A stretch of 64,000 bases of DNA, from contig CANMVC010000005.1 in assembly GCA_947501325.1 (NCBI GenBank), positions 1 through 64,000 of the forward strand, read 5' to 3'. Positions 8,849 to 18,582 of the stretch are shown in pieces. Position 1 is the first letter of the stretch, and the number at the start of each line of letters is the position of its first letter. The notes under the pieces were generated by a model. The model saw only the letters and a program-made list of their open reading frames with translations. It had not been told where the DNA came from and made no database searches. Source of the stretch: an uncultured Sphingomonadaceae bacterium. Lineage in GTDB: Bacteria; Pseudomonadota; Alphaproteobacteria; Sphingomonadales; Sphingomonadaceae. The position numbers were made by a program, and so were the translations under genes.

Positions 8849-9493
8849 ATGACGGACCCTATCGTCGTTCATGGCTATCACATCAGCGTCTATAACCGGA
8901 TTGCGCAAATGACCCTTCGACAGAAAGGTGTCGCTTACAATTCAATCGAGATTAACCCCTTCTCAGACGCCGTGCCGGAAAGCTATCGGGAGATGCATCC
9001 GTTCGGGCGGGTGCCGGTATTGGCTCACGGAGAATTTCAAATCTATGAAACAGCTGCGATAGCGCGCTATATCGATCAGGCTTTTGATGGACCGCCCTTG
9101 GTTCCAGACGAGGCCAAACCAGCGGCGCGGATGGCGCAAGTCATTTCGATTGTCGACAATTATGGCTATTGGCCAATGGTGCGACAGGTCTGTTCCCATC
9201 GGGTTTTTCGGCCTTTGCAGGGTCAACCGGCCGATGAAGCAGAAATTGCTAGAGGTCTGAAAGCATCGCGGACAGTTTTGTCTGCGCTGGACAAGATTGC
9301 CGGTGAAGGCCTGGTGCTTGATGCACAAACGATCACATTAGCCGACTGCCATTTGGCGCCGATGATTGGTTATTTTGTGCAAGCGGTCGAAGGGCAAGAG
9401 GAGCTCAAACGCCATCAAGCGCTTGCGCGTTGGTGGACATGGATCGCAGGTCAGCAGAGCTTCAAAGATACCGAGCCGCAATTGACGTCTTAA
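8849..9493 (+). CDS. Glutathione S-transferase family protein
   Basis: A cytosolic protein of 214 residues. The N-terminal thioredoxin-like domain (about 1-80) contains [12 protein letters not shown] with the cis-proline loop, and ETAAIARYI, the glutathione-binding motif with the conserved Glu plus a Thr in place of the usual Ser. An all-helical C-terminal domain follows. The sequence [14 protein letters not shown] suggests a Tyr/Ser-type site near residue 15. It probably conjugates or reduces electrophiles with glutathione, but the substrate cannot be given. Its TAA overlaps the stop of the convergent rimO gene at a shared TTAA. Confidence 0.9.
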   Translation: MTDPIVVHGYHISVYNRIAQMTLRQKGVAYNSIEINPFSDAVPESYREMHPFGRVPVLAHGEFQIYETAAIARYIDQAFDGPPLVPDEAKPAARMAQVISIVDNYGYWPMVRQVCSHRVFRPLQGQPADEAEIARGLKASRTVLSALDKIAGEGLVLDAQTITLADCHLAPMIGYFVQAVEGQEELKRHQALARWWTWIAGQQSFKDTEPQLTS

Positions 9494-10857
9494 GAGGCTG
9501 CCGGCGCTCCGAACAGATCATGCGCGTCGGCGTCTTCAATCTCGGCGTCGATAATATCGCCCACCGCAACCTCCGCGCTCACATTGCGCAGGAATACATT
9601 GCCGTCGATCTCCGGTGCATCGGCCTGTGACCGTGCGGTCGCGCCGATGTCGCCATCTTCATCCGGTTCGCCGATTTCATCGATGATGACCGGCAGCGTG
9701 CGGCCGACTTTGGCTTGCAATCTCGCCGCGCTGATCGCGGCGGTTTTTTCCATCAGGCGCTGATAGCGTTCTTCCTTGACCTCTTCCGGCACCGCGCCGT
9801 CGAGCGCGTTGGCCGCGGCTCCCTCAACCGGTTCAAAACGAAAACCGCCGACGCGGTCGAGCTGGGCTTCTTCGAGCCAGTCGAGCAAATACTGGAAATC
9901 CTCTTCCGTTTCGCCCGGGAAACCGACCACAAAGGTTGAACGGATGGTGAGGTCCGGGCAAATATCGCGCCAGCTTTTCACCCGTTGCAGCACTTTGGCC
10001 TCATTGGCCGGCCGCTTCATGCGTTTGAGCACATTGGGCGCGGCATGCTGGAACGGGATATCGAGATAGGGCGTGATCTTGCCCTCGGCCATTAGCGGGA
10101 TGACCTTGTCGACATGCGGATAGGGATAGACATAGTGCAGCCGTGTCCACACGCCCAGTTCGCCCAGCGCCACCGCGAGATCGGTCATATGCGCGCGCAC
10201 TTCGCGGCCCTGCCCGATCGGACCGTTCCAGATTTGCGACTTGTGGCGGATATCAACACCATAAGCCGAGGTGTCCTGACTGATGACCAGCAATTCCTTG
10301 GTGCCATTGGCGACGAGCTTTTCCGCTTCCCGCAGGATCGCATCGGGCCGCCGCGATACCAAATCGCCGCGCAAAGACGGGATGATGCAGAAGGAACAGC
10401 GATGGTTGCAGCCTTCGGAAATCTTCAAATAGCTATAATGGCGCGGCGTGAGTTTCAGGCCTGCGTCTGGTACCAGATCAACAAAGGCGCCGCGCGCCGC
10501 TGGTGCGGCGGCATGGACCGCCGTGACAACATCTTCATATTGATGCGCGCCGGTGACGGCCAGGACATCCGGAAAGCGTTTCATGATTGTGTCGGCTTCA
10601 TTGCCCATGCAGCCGGTGACGATCACGCGGCCATTTTCCGCCATCGCCTCGCCGATCGCTTCGAGCGATTCTTCCTTGGCACTGTCGAGAAAACCGCAGG
10701 TATTCACCAGCACAACATCCGCGCCGGCATAATCCGGCGACATCTGATAGCCGTCAGAGCGTAGCTGCGTCAAAATGCGCTCGCTATCGACCAGCGCCTT
10801 GGGACAGCCAAGGGACACCATGCCGACTTTGGGCGGAGAAGGGATTGCGGTAGCCAT
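9490..10857 (-). CDS. rimO: Ribosomal protein S12 methylthiotransferase
   Basis: A radical-SAM enzyme of 455 residues that methylthiolates an aspartate of ribosomal protein S12. The N-terminal UPF0004 domain (about 10-130) has [18 protein letters not shown] and TGCMG, which supply three Cys ligands for one Fe-S cluster. The radical-SAM CxxxCxxC is [16 protein letters not shown] near residue 155. A TRAM domain ends the protein. The combination of [12 protein letters not shown] with SLRG favours RimO over MiaB. The ATG at 10857 (MATAIP) gives the family length. A longer upstream frame to 11202 is antisense to the next gene and was not used. Confidence 0.96.
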   Translation of the reverse strand: MATAIPSPPKVGMVSLGCPKALVDSERILTQLRSDGYQMSPDYAGADVVLVNTCGFLDSAKEESLEAIGEAMAENGRVIVTGCMGNEADTIMKRFPDVLAVTGAHQYEDVVTAVHAAAPAARGAFVDLVPDAGLKLTPRHYSYLKISEGCNHRCSFCIIPSLRGDLVSRRPDAILREAEKLVANGTKELLVISQDTSAYGVDIRHKSQIWNGPIGQGREVRAHMTDLAVALGELGVWTRLHYVYPYPHVDKVIPLMAEGKITPYLDIPFQHAAPNVLKRMKRPANEAKVLQRVKSWRDICPDLTIRSTFVVGFPGETEEDFQYLLDWLEEAQLDRVGGFRFEPVEGAAANALDGAVPEEVKEERYQRLMEKTAAISAARLQAKVGRTLPVIIDEIGEPDEDGDIGATARSQADAPEIDGNVFLRNVSAEVAVGDIIDAEIEDADAHDLFGAPAAS

Positions 10858-10923
10858 ATGCCTCGCCGCATAGTCCCATTGTGCGCGCTTGTCATCGATT
10901 ATGTCGGCCGCTATTTCAGGCAC

Positions 10924-11424
10924 ATGATCATCAGCATCGCCAAGGGAACGGATCGCGACTGGATAAAGATCGAGCGGCAGGATGGTTCGGAGGAGCAAAC
11001 CACCTTCCCTAAAAAGGGAATCATTCCGCACGATGCCGTCCACTTTCATGTCGAGCAGGCACTGGCGATGCGCCGGGGTTTCTGGGGTCATGTTGCCGAT
11101 GGAACGCCTCCGGAGGAGATCCAGCATATCGCCAAACAGGCCGGCCATGCCAGTTCCACCCGTGCCACTGCGCCAGGGGCCCACATTATCGAGTTGCTGC
11201 AAGCCGAACGGCTGGTGGAATGTTTTGAAGCCGATATGTGGAGCGAACCCAGTGATAATCAGACGCTGCGAGACGTGTTTAACGCGGCCTGCCAGTCATC
11301 TCACATCGATCCGCCAGCGCTGTCCGATGACCAGATAGATACAATCCGCTCTTCGATCAGTAGCTTTGCAAAGCAGTGGATAGCCGCCGAAATCGGGGAA
11401 ACTTTCCAACTCCACTGGAATTGA
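10924..11424 (+). CDS. Hypothetical protein
   Basis: A protein of 166 residues, starting from the ATG at 10924 (MIISIAKG). An upstream ATG at 10858 would add 22 residues that look less coding. It is divergent from rimO. There is no signal peptide or membrane segment. The composition is normal for a soluble protein, with His and Gln clusters ([12 protein letters not shown]). I do not recognise the family. It runs in the same direction as the DUF1761 gene 40 bp downstream. Confidence 0.6.
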   Translation: MIISIAKGTDRDWIKIERQDGSEEQTTFPKKGIIPHDAVHFHVEQALAMRRGFWGHVADGTPPEEIQHIAKQAGHASSTRATAPGAHIIELLQAERLVECFEADMWSEPSDNQTLRDVFNAACQSSHIDPPALSDDQIDTIRSSISSFAKQWIAAEIGETFQLHWN

Positions 11425-11464
11425 TGTATATCGATGTAACTAGCAATTTTCTGGGAGGGAAATC

Positions 11465-11872
11465 ATGAATTTATTGGAGGTAAACTGGCTCGCCATCATC
11501 TTGGCAGCGGCCTGCGGCTTTCTGGTCGGCGGCATCTGGTACGGCCCCGTCATGGGCAAGAAATGGATGGGTGCAGTCGGATTGACCGAAGAAGATGTCA
11601 AGGGCGGCAATATGGGTCTGATCTATGGCGGGGCCTTTGCGTTCAGCCTGGTCGCCTCGGCCATGCTCGCACACATGTTTTTCCGGCTCGGCCAACCCCC
11701 GTTTCATATCAAAATGATGATGTCGACGGGAATTGCGCTGGGGTTCATTATTCCGGCAATCGGTACCAATTACCTCTTCTCGCAAAAAGGCAAAGCGCTG
11801 TTCTTCATCGATGCGGGATATTGGCTGTTATTCTACGCCGCGATGGGCGTGGTGCACGCTTTGCTGAGCTGA
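11465..11872 (+). CDS. DUF1761 family membrane protein
   Basis: A small inner-membrane protein of 135 residues with four predicted helices. The start MNLLEVNWLAIILAAACGFLVGGIWYG shows the family's conserved N-x-x-A and GxxWYGP motif, and KKWM follows. GGGAGG lies about 8 bp before the ATG. DUF1761 proteins have no proven role. It is preceded by the hypothetical gene at 10924 and faces the hemerythrin gene. Confidence 0.82.
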   Translation: MNLLEVNWLAIILAAACGFLVGGIWYGPVMGKKWMGAVGLTEEDVKGGNMGLIYGGAFAFSLVASAMLAHMFFRLGQPPFHIKMMMSTGIALGFIIPAIGTNYLFSQKGKALFFIDAGYWLLFYAAMGVVHALLS

Positions 11873-11912
11873 AACACCACGCCTCTTGGGGGATATAAAT
11901 CGGTCAGACTGA

Positions 11913-12389
11913 TTAGTCGCGCGTGTCGTGGCTAACGCCTTCTTTCGCGCTTTCCAGTTCTGCCGAAAGGCGGTCAGCATAAAGGTCACCGAGGCGTTCT
12001 TCGCATTTTGTGGCAAATTCTTCATCGGCGGCAGGGAACATGTCTTCCTCTTCCTCCTCGATATGATGCTCATATTCGTGGCGAAGAACCTTGAATTTCT
12101 GCAGCCAGCCGGGAGATGACATGTCAATCTCGCTTAGTTCCGCCATCAGATCATCAAGCTCTTTATGCTCGGCAACCGAATGCCGGCCATCTTCCTGCAA
12201 TTCTGGTCGCCCCAGCATTTCAGCGTACAGGGATTGTTCCTCGGCATTGGCGTGCGCGGTCACTTCTTCCGTAAACTGGGTATATAGCGAACGGCGGTCG
12301 GGGCTATCGCCTTCCGTCTCGGCAATTTTCTTGAGAAGCTCACGATGCTTGTCATGATCTTCTTTAAGCAGTTCGAATATTTTCGCCAT
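11913..12389 (-). CDS. Hemerythrin HHE domain protein
   Basis: A protein of 158 residues with a hemerythrin-like four-helix bundle that should hold a di-iron centre. The His and Glu ligands are visible in order: DHDKHRELL near residues 10-18, HANAEEQSLY near 53, AEHKELDDL near 80 and LRHEYEHHIEEEEEDMFP near 112-128. Roles known for bacterial members include oxygen or NO sensing and iron-sulfur repair (RIC/YtfE); which applies here is unclear. The ATG at 12389 is chosen; an in-frame start eight codons upstream is possible. Confidence 0.9.
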   Translation of the reverse strand: MAKIFELLKEDHDKHRELLKKIAETEGDSPDRRSLYTQFTEEVTAHANAEEQSLYAEMLGRPELQEDGRHSVAEHKELDDLMAELSEIDMSSPGWLQKFKVLRHEYEHHIEEEEEDMFPAADEEFATKCEERLGDLYADRLSAELESAKEGVSHDTRD

Positions 12390-12448
12390 GATGTTGGTCT
12401 CCTTTTGCCTCACATAACCGATGCGAAATCAAAAGGTTCCCGCGAAAA

Positions 12449-13183
12449 TCAACCCTGGGGCATTTTCCCCGCCAGCGTATCGGCAATGATCCGCCAGACT
12501 TTGGGGTTGAAGCCAAGGCCCAGATGCCCGCCATCCACGCGAATATTGCGGGCTTGCGGATTATAGATATCCTTGGCGATATCCGGTCCGACAATGCCGT
12601 CACGATTGGAATAGAGCACGGTCAGCGGCTGGCTGAAACCAATGCTGTTACGCGCGTGCACTTCCTTTTCGAAGCTATCGAGATTGATCTGCGCCGATTT
12701 GGCATAGCGCTGTCCAGGTGTCGTATATTTCGGACCACCAATAATCGGCGTGCCCATGGTAATTACTTCACGGACCAGATCGGGTGAGAGCCTAGCGACT
12801 TCGCGGGCAATAATGCCACCCAATGACCAACCGATCAGCGTCAGCGATTGCCGGTCATTGGCTTCATATTGCGCTTTGGCCACGGCGGTAAACCGATCAA
12901 TATCGCGATCAACCGAACCCTGGTTCCGGCCCAGACCCCAATCGGAAACATCATAATCCAGCCGTGTCAGAAATGCCTTTAGCGGCCCCATCGATAATTC
13001 GCTGCCGCCATAGCCGGGGATCAGAAAAATCGGGCGGCCATCTCCCTTCGGAGCGGTCGCGACGCGCGGCCATTGCAGGCCAAAATGTACGAAATCCAGC
13101 GGCAAGGCCAGTTCGCTAAACTGCGCGAGTCTGTTGGGAGGGCGAAGACCGCTCGGCATGGGCATTGATTTGATATTTGTCAT
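12449..13183 (-). CDS. Alpha/beta hydrolase (PGAP1/lipase-like)
   Basis: A cytosolic protein of 244 residues. IFLIPGYGGSE near residue 50 forms the oxyanion region, and GWSLGG near 120 is the nucleophile elbow with catalytic Ser. A late Asp and GGHLGLGF near residue 220 supply the rest of the triad. Similar proteins are annotated as lipases or acyl esterases of unknown substrate. The ATG at 13183 has a clear GGGAGAAG site 6 bp upstream. It is last in a run with the K+ channel and the NlpD-like gene on the same strand. Confidence 0.87.
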   Translation of the reverse strand: MTNIKSMPMPSGLRPPNRLAQFSELALPLDFVHFGLQWPRVATAPKGDGRPIFLIPGYGGSELSMGPLKAFLTRLDYDVSDWGLGRNQGSVDRDIDRFTAVAKAQYEANDRQSLTLIGWSLGGIIAREVARLSPDLVREVITMGTPIIGGPKYTTPGQRYAKSAQINLDSFEKEVHARNSIGFSQPLTVLYSNRDGIVGPDIAKDIYNPQARNIRVDGGHLGLGFNPKVWRIIADTLAGKMPQG

Positions 13184-13257
13184 GGACTTCTCCCGCAGAA
13201 AAACTGCTGTCAAAGAGCCTTTATAATGACTTTGTTCGCAGGTGCAACATTTTCACC

Positions 13258-14331
13258 TTAGTCAACGTTCGCATCTTCCCCGACGGCATGATTGCCCGCT
13301 GCATTGCCCGGCATGATTTCAACGATAATGTCTCCGGCTTCCAGTTTATTCGCCTCGTCTTCCCAGAAACCGTACATATTGTTATCGCGATAGATACGCA
13401 CGCCCAGTCCCTCTTTGACGATATCTTTCATCGCCATCCCGACCTCTTCTTCGTCAATCGTACGCTGGACCAGTTTGACTCTGCCCGTCGCAGAAGCCAG
13501 ATCACTGAGATAGTCAGATATTTTCGCCCCTTCACAGCTACCCGCGAGCAGCAGTCCCGCAAAACTGACCGGATTAATTACAGTCGTCGCACCCGCCTGT
13601 CGCGCCAACATTTCATTGTCTGCTGCGCGCACCGAGACACTGATCGGCAAATGATAGGCCAAATGACGGGCTGTCAGCACAATTAATATGCTGGTGTCGT
13701 CTCGCCCGGCCGATACGATCATCGAACGTGCCCGCGAGATTTTCACGTTCATCAAGGTGACGTCCCGTGTCGCATCGCCGTTGATCACCGCACAGCCAAG
13801 CTTTTCCGCCTCCGCCAAAGCATCGTCAAAGGGATCAACCACAACAATCTCTTCCGGATTTGTGCCCCTTGCTATCAGTTCCTGCACAGCTTCCTTGCCG
13901 CTCGTGCCGAAACCCGCAACCACAATATGGTCGTGCAGATTATTCTGGATGATTTTCATACGCCAATTGTCCCAGGTTCTTTTGAATACGAAATTATAGG
14001 CCGTGCCGATAAATATAAGCACAACGAAAACACGAATGGGAGTCACTACCAGCGCATCGAACATCCGCGCTCGCTCTGTCACAGGCGCGATATCGCCGTA
14101 GCCGGTTGTGGTGATTGATATCATCGTGAAATAGACAACATCGAGAAAGCTCACGTCCCCGTCATAGCTATCCTGCAACCCGTTGCGGTCAAACCAGTGG
14201 ACCGCCACCGCCATTGCAATCAGCCCCAGTACGAACAGCACCCGCCAGGCGATATCCACCCAGACCGGCAGGCTAGATCGCCGCCGCAGCGTTATGTAGT
14301 CCGAAATATTACGGGAAGAGCGTCGGGCCAT
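13258..14331 (-). CDS. Potassium channel with RCK/TrkA-N domain
   Basis: A membrane protein of 357 residues. Two transmembrane helices (about 28-48 and 80-112) flank a pore with the filter TTTGYGD, a canonical K+ selectivity sequence. The cytosolic RCK domain begins at HIVVAGFGTSGKEAV with the GxGxxG nucleotide-binding turn, and the conserved acidic end of the second strand is VVDPFDD. A TrkA-C-like domain (DIIVEIMPG) ends the protein. This is the architecture of ligand-gated K+ channels of the MthK/Kch type. It begins 7 bp after the NlpD-like gene, so the two are likely cotranscribed. Confidence 0.93.
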   Translation of the reverse strand: MARRSSRNISDYITLRRRSSLPVWVDIAWRVLFVLGLIAMAVAVHWFDRNGLQDSYDGDVSFLDVVYFTMISITTTGYGDIAPVTERARMFDALVVTPIRVFVVLIFIGTAYNFVFKRTWDNWRMKIIQNNLHDHIVVAGFGTSGKEAVQELIARGTNPEEIVVVDPFDDALAEAEKLGCAVINGDATRDVTLMNVKISRARSMIVSAGRDDTSILIVLTARHLAYHLPISVSVRAADNEMLARQAGATTVINPVSFAGLLLAGSCEGAKISDYLSDLASATGRVKLVQRTIDEEEVGMAMKDIVKEGLGVRIYRDNNMYGFWEDEANKLEAGDIIVEIMPGNAAGNHAVGEDANVD

Positions 14332-14338
14332 AGAGCGT

Positions 14339-15412
14339 TTAGGTCCGCTTCGGCAGGTAAGAGACGGGATTTACCGGCTTTCGGTCTTTACGGATTTCAA
14401 AATGCAATTGCGGTTCCTGTACATAGCCGCTGTCTCCAGCCAGACCTATGATATCACCGGCTTTGATCTTTTGTCCACGCGTAACATTGAGTTTGTCCGC
14501 ATGGCCGTAGGCGGTGACCCAGCCATCGCCGTGATTAAGCAGGATCAAACCGCCGAAAACGCCTATTTCATCGCCGCTATAGGCCACCACGCCATCGGCA
14601 GCGGCGCGAATGGGTGTGCCCTTGGCGACGGCAATATTCAGCCCATCGTTGACTTTACCGCCACCCTTGCTGCCAAAACGAGAGAGCAGCTTACCATCCA
14701 CCGGCCAACTAAAGCGGCTGGGCGATCCGGTTGGTGCCGCAATCGCGGCCGGTTTTTTCACCGGCGCAATGGCTTTGCGCCAATCAGAGGGCTCGTTTGT
14801 GGTGGCTTTCTCGGCCAGTGCCGGCTGACTGCCGGTAACAATGTCATCAATATCCAGGTCAAACGCCGCTGCGCGCTGCTCGATGCTCATTTGCTGCGGA
14901 TCAACCGGTGTGGCCGATGGCAATAGTAATTTCTCTCCGACCCGCAAGATAAACGGTTCTTCCAGCTCGTTCAGCGCGACCACATCTCGCCACGGCACAC
15001 CATAAGCGCGCGCAATTGCGATGCCGGTTTCTCCGTCATTGACCCAATGATAGCGACCACCGGTGATGGTCAGCTGTTGCCCCGGCTGAATCACATAGGG
15101 AGCCATCAGGCCATTGGTGGTGGCAATGATTTGAGCGCTGGCACCGGTTTCATTGGCAATGGCGCGCAGCGTGTCGCCGGGTTTCACGGTATAAATGCTG
15201 TCACCAATCACCATGGCATTGGGGGTGACCCGCTGGGCCGTCCACGTTGGCGGCGGCGCGTCTGCGGGGCTTTTTCCAAATATGGCAGCATCGGTTTCCA
15301 GCATCGGTGCCGGAGGCTCCGCCGCTGCATTTTGCGGCAAGCCATAATCACGGCCGGCCGGAATGCAGGCCGACAAAGTGAATAGCAGACAACAAATGAT
15401 AATGTTACGCAT
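14339..15412 (-). CDS. nlpD: NlpD-like lipoprotein (LysM, degenerate LytM/M23)
   Basis: A lipoprotein of 357 residues. The signal peptide ends in LSAC, with the Cys for lipidation near residue 16. Two LysM repeats follow: YTVKPGDTLRAIANETGAS (about 75) and the segment around GRYHWVNDGETGIAIARAYG (about 120). The C-terminal M23 domain has NDGLNIAVAKG where active enzymes carry HxGxD, so the first zinc ligands are missing, while YGH and LHFEIR remain. This pattern matches NlpD, an activator of septal amidases rather than an enzyme. Serine-tRNA ligase and surE lie upstream on the same strand, as in other proteobacteria where surE and nlpD are linked, but a VOC gene of opposite strand now separates them. 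Confidence 0.85.
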   Translation of the reverse strand: MRNIIICCLLFTLSACIPAGRDYGLPQNAAAEPPAPMLETDAAIFGKSPADAPPPTWTAQRVTPNAMVIGDSIYTVKPGDTLRAIANETGASAQIIATTNGLMAPYVIQPGQQLTITGGRYHWVNDGETGIAIARAYGVPWRDVVALNELEEPFILRVGEKLLLPSATPVDPQQMSIEQRAAAFDLDIDDIVTGSQPALAEKATTNEPSDWRKAIAPVKKPAAIAAPTGSPSRFSWPVDGKLLSRFGSKGGGKVNDGLNIAVAKGTPIRAAADGVVAYSGDEIGVFGGLILLNHGDGWVTAYGHADKLNVTRGQKIKAGDIIGLAGDSGYVQEPQLHFEIRKDRKPVNPVSYLPKRT

Positions 15413-15554
15413 AGAACGCCCCGTTCACTCGCCCTCACCCCTATGAGAACATCACTTGTCTAGCATCAAATCGGTCCGTTGCCAGCCCCCGCTTGGTGGT
15501 CCGGTATGGAAAGCTTTGTGTTTAGAAAAGCAGTCGTTCCGCTATCGACCCAAC

Positions 15555-15565
15555 AGCGGACATTC
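15555..15565. repeat. GCGGACATT repeat, left flank of VOC gene
   Basis: AGCGGACATTC is the exact reverse complement of the copy at 16110-16120. The two bracket the VOC gene as 11-bp inverted repeats. The preceding CGACCCAAC also fits the extended repeat as I know it from sphingomonads. Confidence 0.5.
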
Positions 15566-15654
15566 CGAGGGCCGGGGTTGACCGCGGGTTACGTGCCCGT
15601 TAGGTGAGGCCGCTAATGGCGATCGGAAGTCGATCAGCCTTCAGGAGAGTATGC

Positions 15655-16053
15655 GTGCTTTTTCACACCATGGTCGGATCGAACGACATTGAACGATCCA
15701 AGCGCTTCTACGACACGGTGCTCGGCACCTTAGGTGCAGGGGAAGGAACGCGGAACATCGCCGACAGCGGCCATACCCGCCTGATCTACAATAACGGCAA
15801 CGGAACTAACTTCATCGTCAGCCAGCCGATCAACGACGAACCGGCAAGCGTCGCCAACGGCAGCACAGTCGCCTTTTCCTGCGACTCGCCCGAGCAGGTG
15901 AAGCAGCTTCACGATACCGCCGTTGCCACTGGCGGAACCTCGATCGAAGCTCCCCCCGGACCGCGCGAAACTGCCTCCATGGGCACCATCGAACTGGCCT
16001 ATTTTCGTGATCCCGACGGCAACAAACTGTGCGGAATTCATTTTCCTGCCTGA
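15655..16053 (+). CDS. VOC family protein (glyoxalase-like)
   Basis: A protein of 132 residues of the vicinal-oxygen-chelate superfamily. It begins LFHTMVGSNDIERSKRFYD, the usual first beta-alpha unit with a metal-ligand His, and ends YFRDPDGNKLCGIHF, the second unit's DPDGN turn. The GTG at 15655 is chosen because AGGAGAG lies 5 bp before it and the family normally starts two or three residues before the FxHxxVGxxD motif. It interrupts the surE-nlpD pair on the opposite strand and is flanked by 11-bp inverted repeats, which suggests insertion. The substrate is unknown. Confidence 0.85.
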   Translation: MLFHTMVGSNDIERSKRFYDTVLGTLGAGEGTRNIADSGHTRLIYNNGNGTNFIVSQPINDEPASVANGSTVAFSCDSPEQVKQLHDTAVATGGTSIEAPPGPRETASMGTIELAYFRDPDGNKLCGIHFPA

Positions 16054-16109
16054 TCCGTCCGGCACGGGTCTGCTTCTAAACCTAGCGGACCTCGATCATG
16101 CGATCCCGC

Positions 16110-16120
16110 GAATGTCCGCT
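16110..16120. repeat. GCGGACATT repeat, right flank of VOC gene
   Basis: GAATGTCCGCT is the inverted partner of 15555-15565 and is followed by TTCCACCC. The 354-bp stretch 16054-16407 contains this repeat and the structured repeat at 16304; I see no gene in it. Confidence 0.5.
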
Positions 16121-16303
16121 TTCCACCCAAAAAAAGTCCTTCAGCCTTGCAATTGCTAACAACCGCTGTTGGGATATTGCTGTTACAAACGCTCCCTTTA
16201 CAGGACCTCCCTTCCACAACCTCCGAACCTGAACGAGTTTCTACAGTTTCGACACAGAATCGCCTAAAAATTTCGCCCCTTCCTGTGAACCAAATCCGTC
16301 GCG

Positions 16304-16373
16304 ATATTCAAGGGTGAGAAAGAGCCAGGGGTCTGATATCACAACCGCCGGTCTGTAGGAAAGAGGCTTTGTC
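16304..16373. repeat. Structured ~70-bp intergenic repeat, copy A
   Basis: This copy aligns along its length with 38074-38141. Shared blocks are ATATTCAA, TGAGAAAGAGC, TATCACA, CCGGT, CTGTAGGAAAG and TTGTC. An inner hairpin ACAACC/GGT(C)TGT is conserved in shape but not sequence (ACAGC/GCTGT in copy B). An outer helix between GAGAAAGAGC and GGCTTTGTC is possible, with mismatches. It lies downstream of surE. It could be a small RNA, an mRNA 3' element or a MITE-like repeat; the strand is not determined. Confidence 0.55.
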
Positions 16374-16407
16374 CGGGTCATTATTTCACCGCAGAACATG
16401 CCCCTGC

Positions 16408-17175
16408 CTATGTCTCGTAAAGCTTGTGCAGGCTATCCATCGACTCATAATGGGTCAGGTCCAGATGCAGCGGGGTGATCGAGACATAGCCGTCGGCAAT
16501 GGCTTCCAAATCCGTGCTGTGCGCTGGCGTTTCGACCATTGGGCCCAGGCCGAGCCAGTGATATTCAAAGCCGCGCGGATCGCGATTGCTGACAAATTGC
16601 ATGCGCCCGTAATCGCGGATGCCCTGTGATACGACGCGGATGCCTTTGACTTGACTGGCGGGCAGCGCCGGAAAGTTGATGTTTACCAGCGTCCGGTGAT
16701 CCATGCTCTGTTTGATCAGCGGCCCCAGCACCCGCTCGCCCCATTGCAGCGCCGCCTCGAATGGTACGTCATCGCCCATTTCACCGCGGGCATAAGCCTG
16801 GCTCAACGCAATAGACGGGATACCGGCCAGCGCGCCTTCCATTGCCGCGGATACCGTGCCGGAATAGGTCACATCTTCGCCCAGATTGGCCCCGCGATTG
16901 ACGCCGGAGAGGATCAGGTCGGGCGGACCGTCTTTCAGGATCTTTGCCACCGCCATCATCACGCTGTCGGTCGGCGTGCCATCGACCGAATATTGCTGGT
17001 CCCCCCGCTTGCGAATGCGCAAGGGCCGGGTCAGGGTCAGCGAATGACCCGCGCCGCTATTTTCATCCGACGGCGCGACAATCCAGATATCGTTGGAAAA
17101 ATGCTGCGCTATATCGAGCAGGACTTTCATGCCCGGGGCGTCGAATCCGTCATCATTGGTCAGCAATATGCGCAT
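16408..17175 (-). CDS. surE: 5'-nucleotidase SurE
   Basis: A protein of 255 residues, the usual SurE length. It starts MRILLTNDDGFDAPG with the metal-binding DD pair. It continues with APSDENSGAGHSLT and the SGVNRGANLGEDVTYSGTV block, whose Asn and Ser complete the active site. SurE hydrolyses nucleoside 5'- and 3'-monophosphates and short polyphosphate in the cytosol and is linked to survival in stationary phase. It starts 46 bp after serS on the same strand, so a serS-surE operon is likely. No pcm gene is nearby. Confidence 0.97.
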   Translation of the reverse strand: MRILLTNDDGFDAPGMKVLLDIAQHFSNDIWIVAPSDENSGAGHSLTLTRPLRIRKRGDQQYSVDGTPTDSVMMAVAKILKDGPPDLILSGVNRGANLGEDVTYSGTVSAAMEGALAGIPSIALSQAYARGEMGDDVPFEAALQWGERVLGPLIKQSMDHRTLVNINFPALPASQVKGIRVVSQGIRDYGRMQFVSNRDPRGFEYHWLGLGPMVETPAHSTDLEAIADGYVSITPLHLDLTHYESMDSLHKLYET

Positions 17176-17221
17176 CGTTTTTCCTTTTCCGTTTCCACCC
17201 TCGCCCCGGTGGGGAGAGGGT

Positions 17222-18502
17222 CTAGCTTGCGACCAACTTATCTACACCACCCATATAAGACTGTAACGCTTCCGGTATCAGGACAGAGCCGTCTTCCTGC
17301 TGATAATTTTCCAGCACAGCGACCAAAGTGCGGCCAACCGCCAGGCCGGAGCCATTGAGCGTGTGGACGAATTGCGTGCCCTTCGTCTCTCCTTCGGGGC
17401 GGAAGCGGGCATTCATCCGGCGCGCCTGATAGTCGCCACAGGTCGAAATGCTGGAAATCTCGCGATAGGTGTCCTGTCCCGGCAACCACACTTCCAGATC
17501 AAAGGTTTTGCGCGCTGTCGCGCCCATATCACCCGTGCATAGCAGCATTTTGCGATAGGGCAGCTCCAGCGCCTTGAGAATGGACTCCGCCGCTTCCGTC
17601 ATTCGCAGATGTTCGGCATCGCTGTGATCGGGGTGGACAATCGCGACCATTTCGACTTTTTCAAACTGATGCTGGCGGATCAGGCCCTTGGTATCTTTGC
17701 CCGCCGAGCCGGCTTCGCTGCGAAAGCAGGGGGTCAGCGCGGTCAGACGGATCGGGAGCTGCGTCTCATCCAATATCTGTTCGCGCACGCTGTTGGTCAG
17801 GCTGACTTCTGCCGTCGGTATCAGCCAATGGCCATCGGTGGTCTGAAAGGAATCTTCTGAAAATTTAGGCAGTTGGCCCGTGCCAAACATGGCCTCATCG
17901 CGCACGAGTACCGGCGGCGCGCATTCCTGAAAGCCGTTTTCCGTCGTCTGCTGATCGAGCATATATTGGCCGATGGCCCGCTGCAGCCGCGCCATTTGCC
18001 CGCGCAAAAACGCAAAGCGGGCACCGGACATTTCCGCGGCCGTTTCAAAGTCCAGACCGAGTGGCGGGCCGATATCGCTATGCTCCAACGGCTTGAAGTC
18101 AAAGCTGCGCGGTGTACCCCAGCGCTCTACCTCGACATTATCCTCTTCATCCGCGCCTTCCGGAACGTCGGCATGGGGCACATTGGGTAATGCAGCGATA
18201 GCATCGCGCAATTTTCCGGACACCGCGCGTTGTTGGTCTTCCAGCTCGGGCAAGCTCGCTTTCAGCTCCGATACTTCGGCCATCAACGCTTGCGCGGTTT
18301 CTTCATCGCCCTGCCCTTTGGCCTTGCCAATGGCTTTGGACGCTTCGTTTCGCCGCGCCTGACCTTCTTGCAGCTTGGTCGCGATGCTGCGATTCTCTTC
18401 ATCCAGCGCCAAAAGCTTGGCAGCCACCGGTTCCACGCCACGCCGCGCCAGAGCGGCATCAAAAGCGGCCGCGTTTTCTCTGATATATTTTAAATCATGC
18501 AT
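17222..18502 (-). CDS. serS: Seryl-tRNA synthetase
   Basis: A class II synthetase of 426 residues. The N-terminal arm (about 1-110) is a long coiled coil that grips the variable arm of tRNA-Ser, seen as repeated charged heptads with [14 protein letters not shown]. The catalytic domain carries motif 2 ([24 protein letters not shown]) and motif 3 near the C-terminus ([16 protein letters not shown]). The MHDLKYIRE start is canonical. It heads the serS-surE run. Confidence 0.98.
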   Translation of the reverse strand: MHDLKYIRENAAAFDAALARRGVEPVAAKLLALDEENRSIATKLQEGQARRNEASKAIGKAKGQGDEETAQALMAEVSELKASLPELEDQQRAVSGKLRDAIAALPNVPHADVPEGADEEDNVEVERWGTPRSFDFKPLEHSDIGPPLGLDFETAAEMSGARFAFLRGQMARLQRAIGQYMLDQQTTENGFQECAPPVLVRDEAMFGTGQLPKFSEDSFQTTDGHWLIPTAEVSLTNSVREQILDETQLPIRLTALTPCFRSEAGSAGKDTKGLIRQHQFEKVEMVAIVHPDHSDAEHLRMTEAAESILKALELPYRKMLLCTGDMGATARKTFDLEVWLPGQDTYREISSISTCGDYQARRMNARFRPEGETKGTQFVHTLNGSGLAVGRTLVAVLENYQQEDGSVLIPEALQSYMGGVDKLVAS

Positions 18503-18582
18503 GGGAGAAGCCTATGCCGAGACACGGGCTCTGGTTCAAGTGTTTGTGGTCGGCTGCGGTCTATTGGGAGCGCAACCTGCCA

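Noticed and set aside
9198-9328. Minus-strand frame inside the GST gene
   Set aside because: Antisense shadow without start signal or family match.
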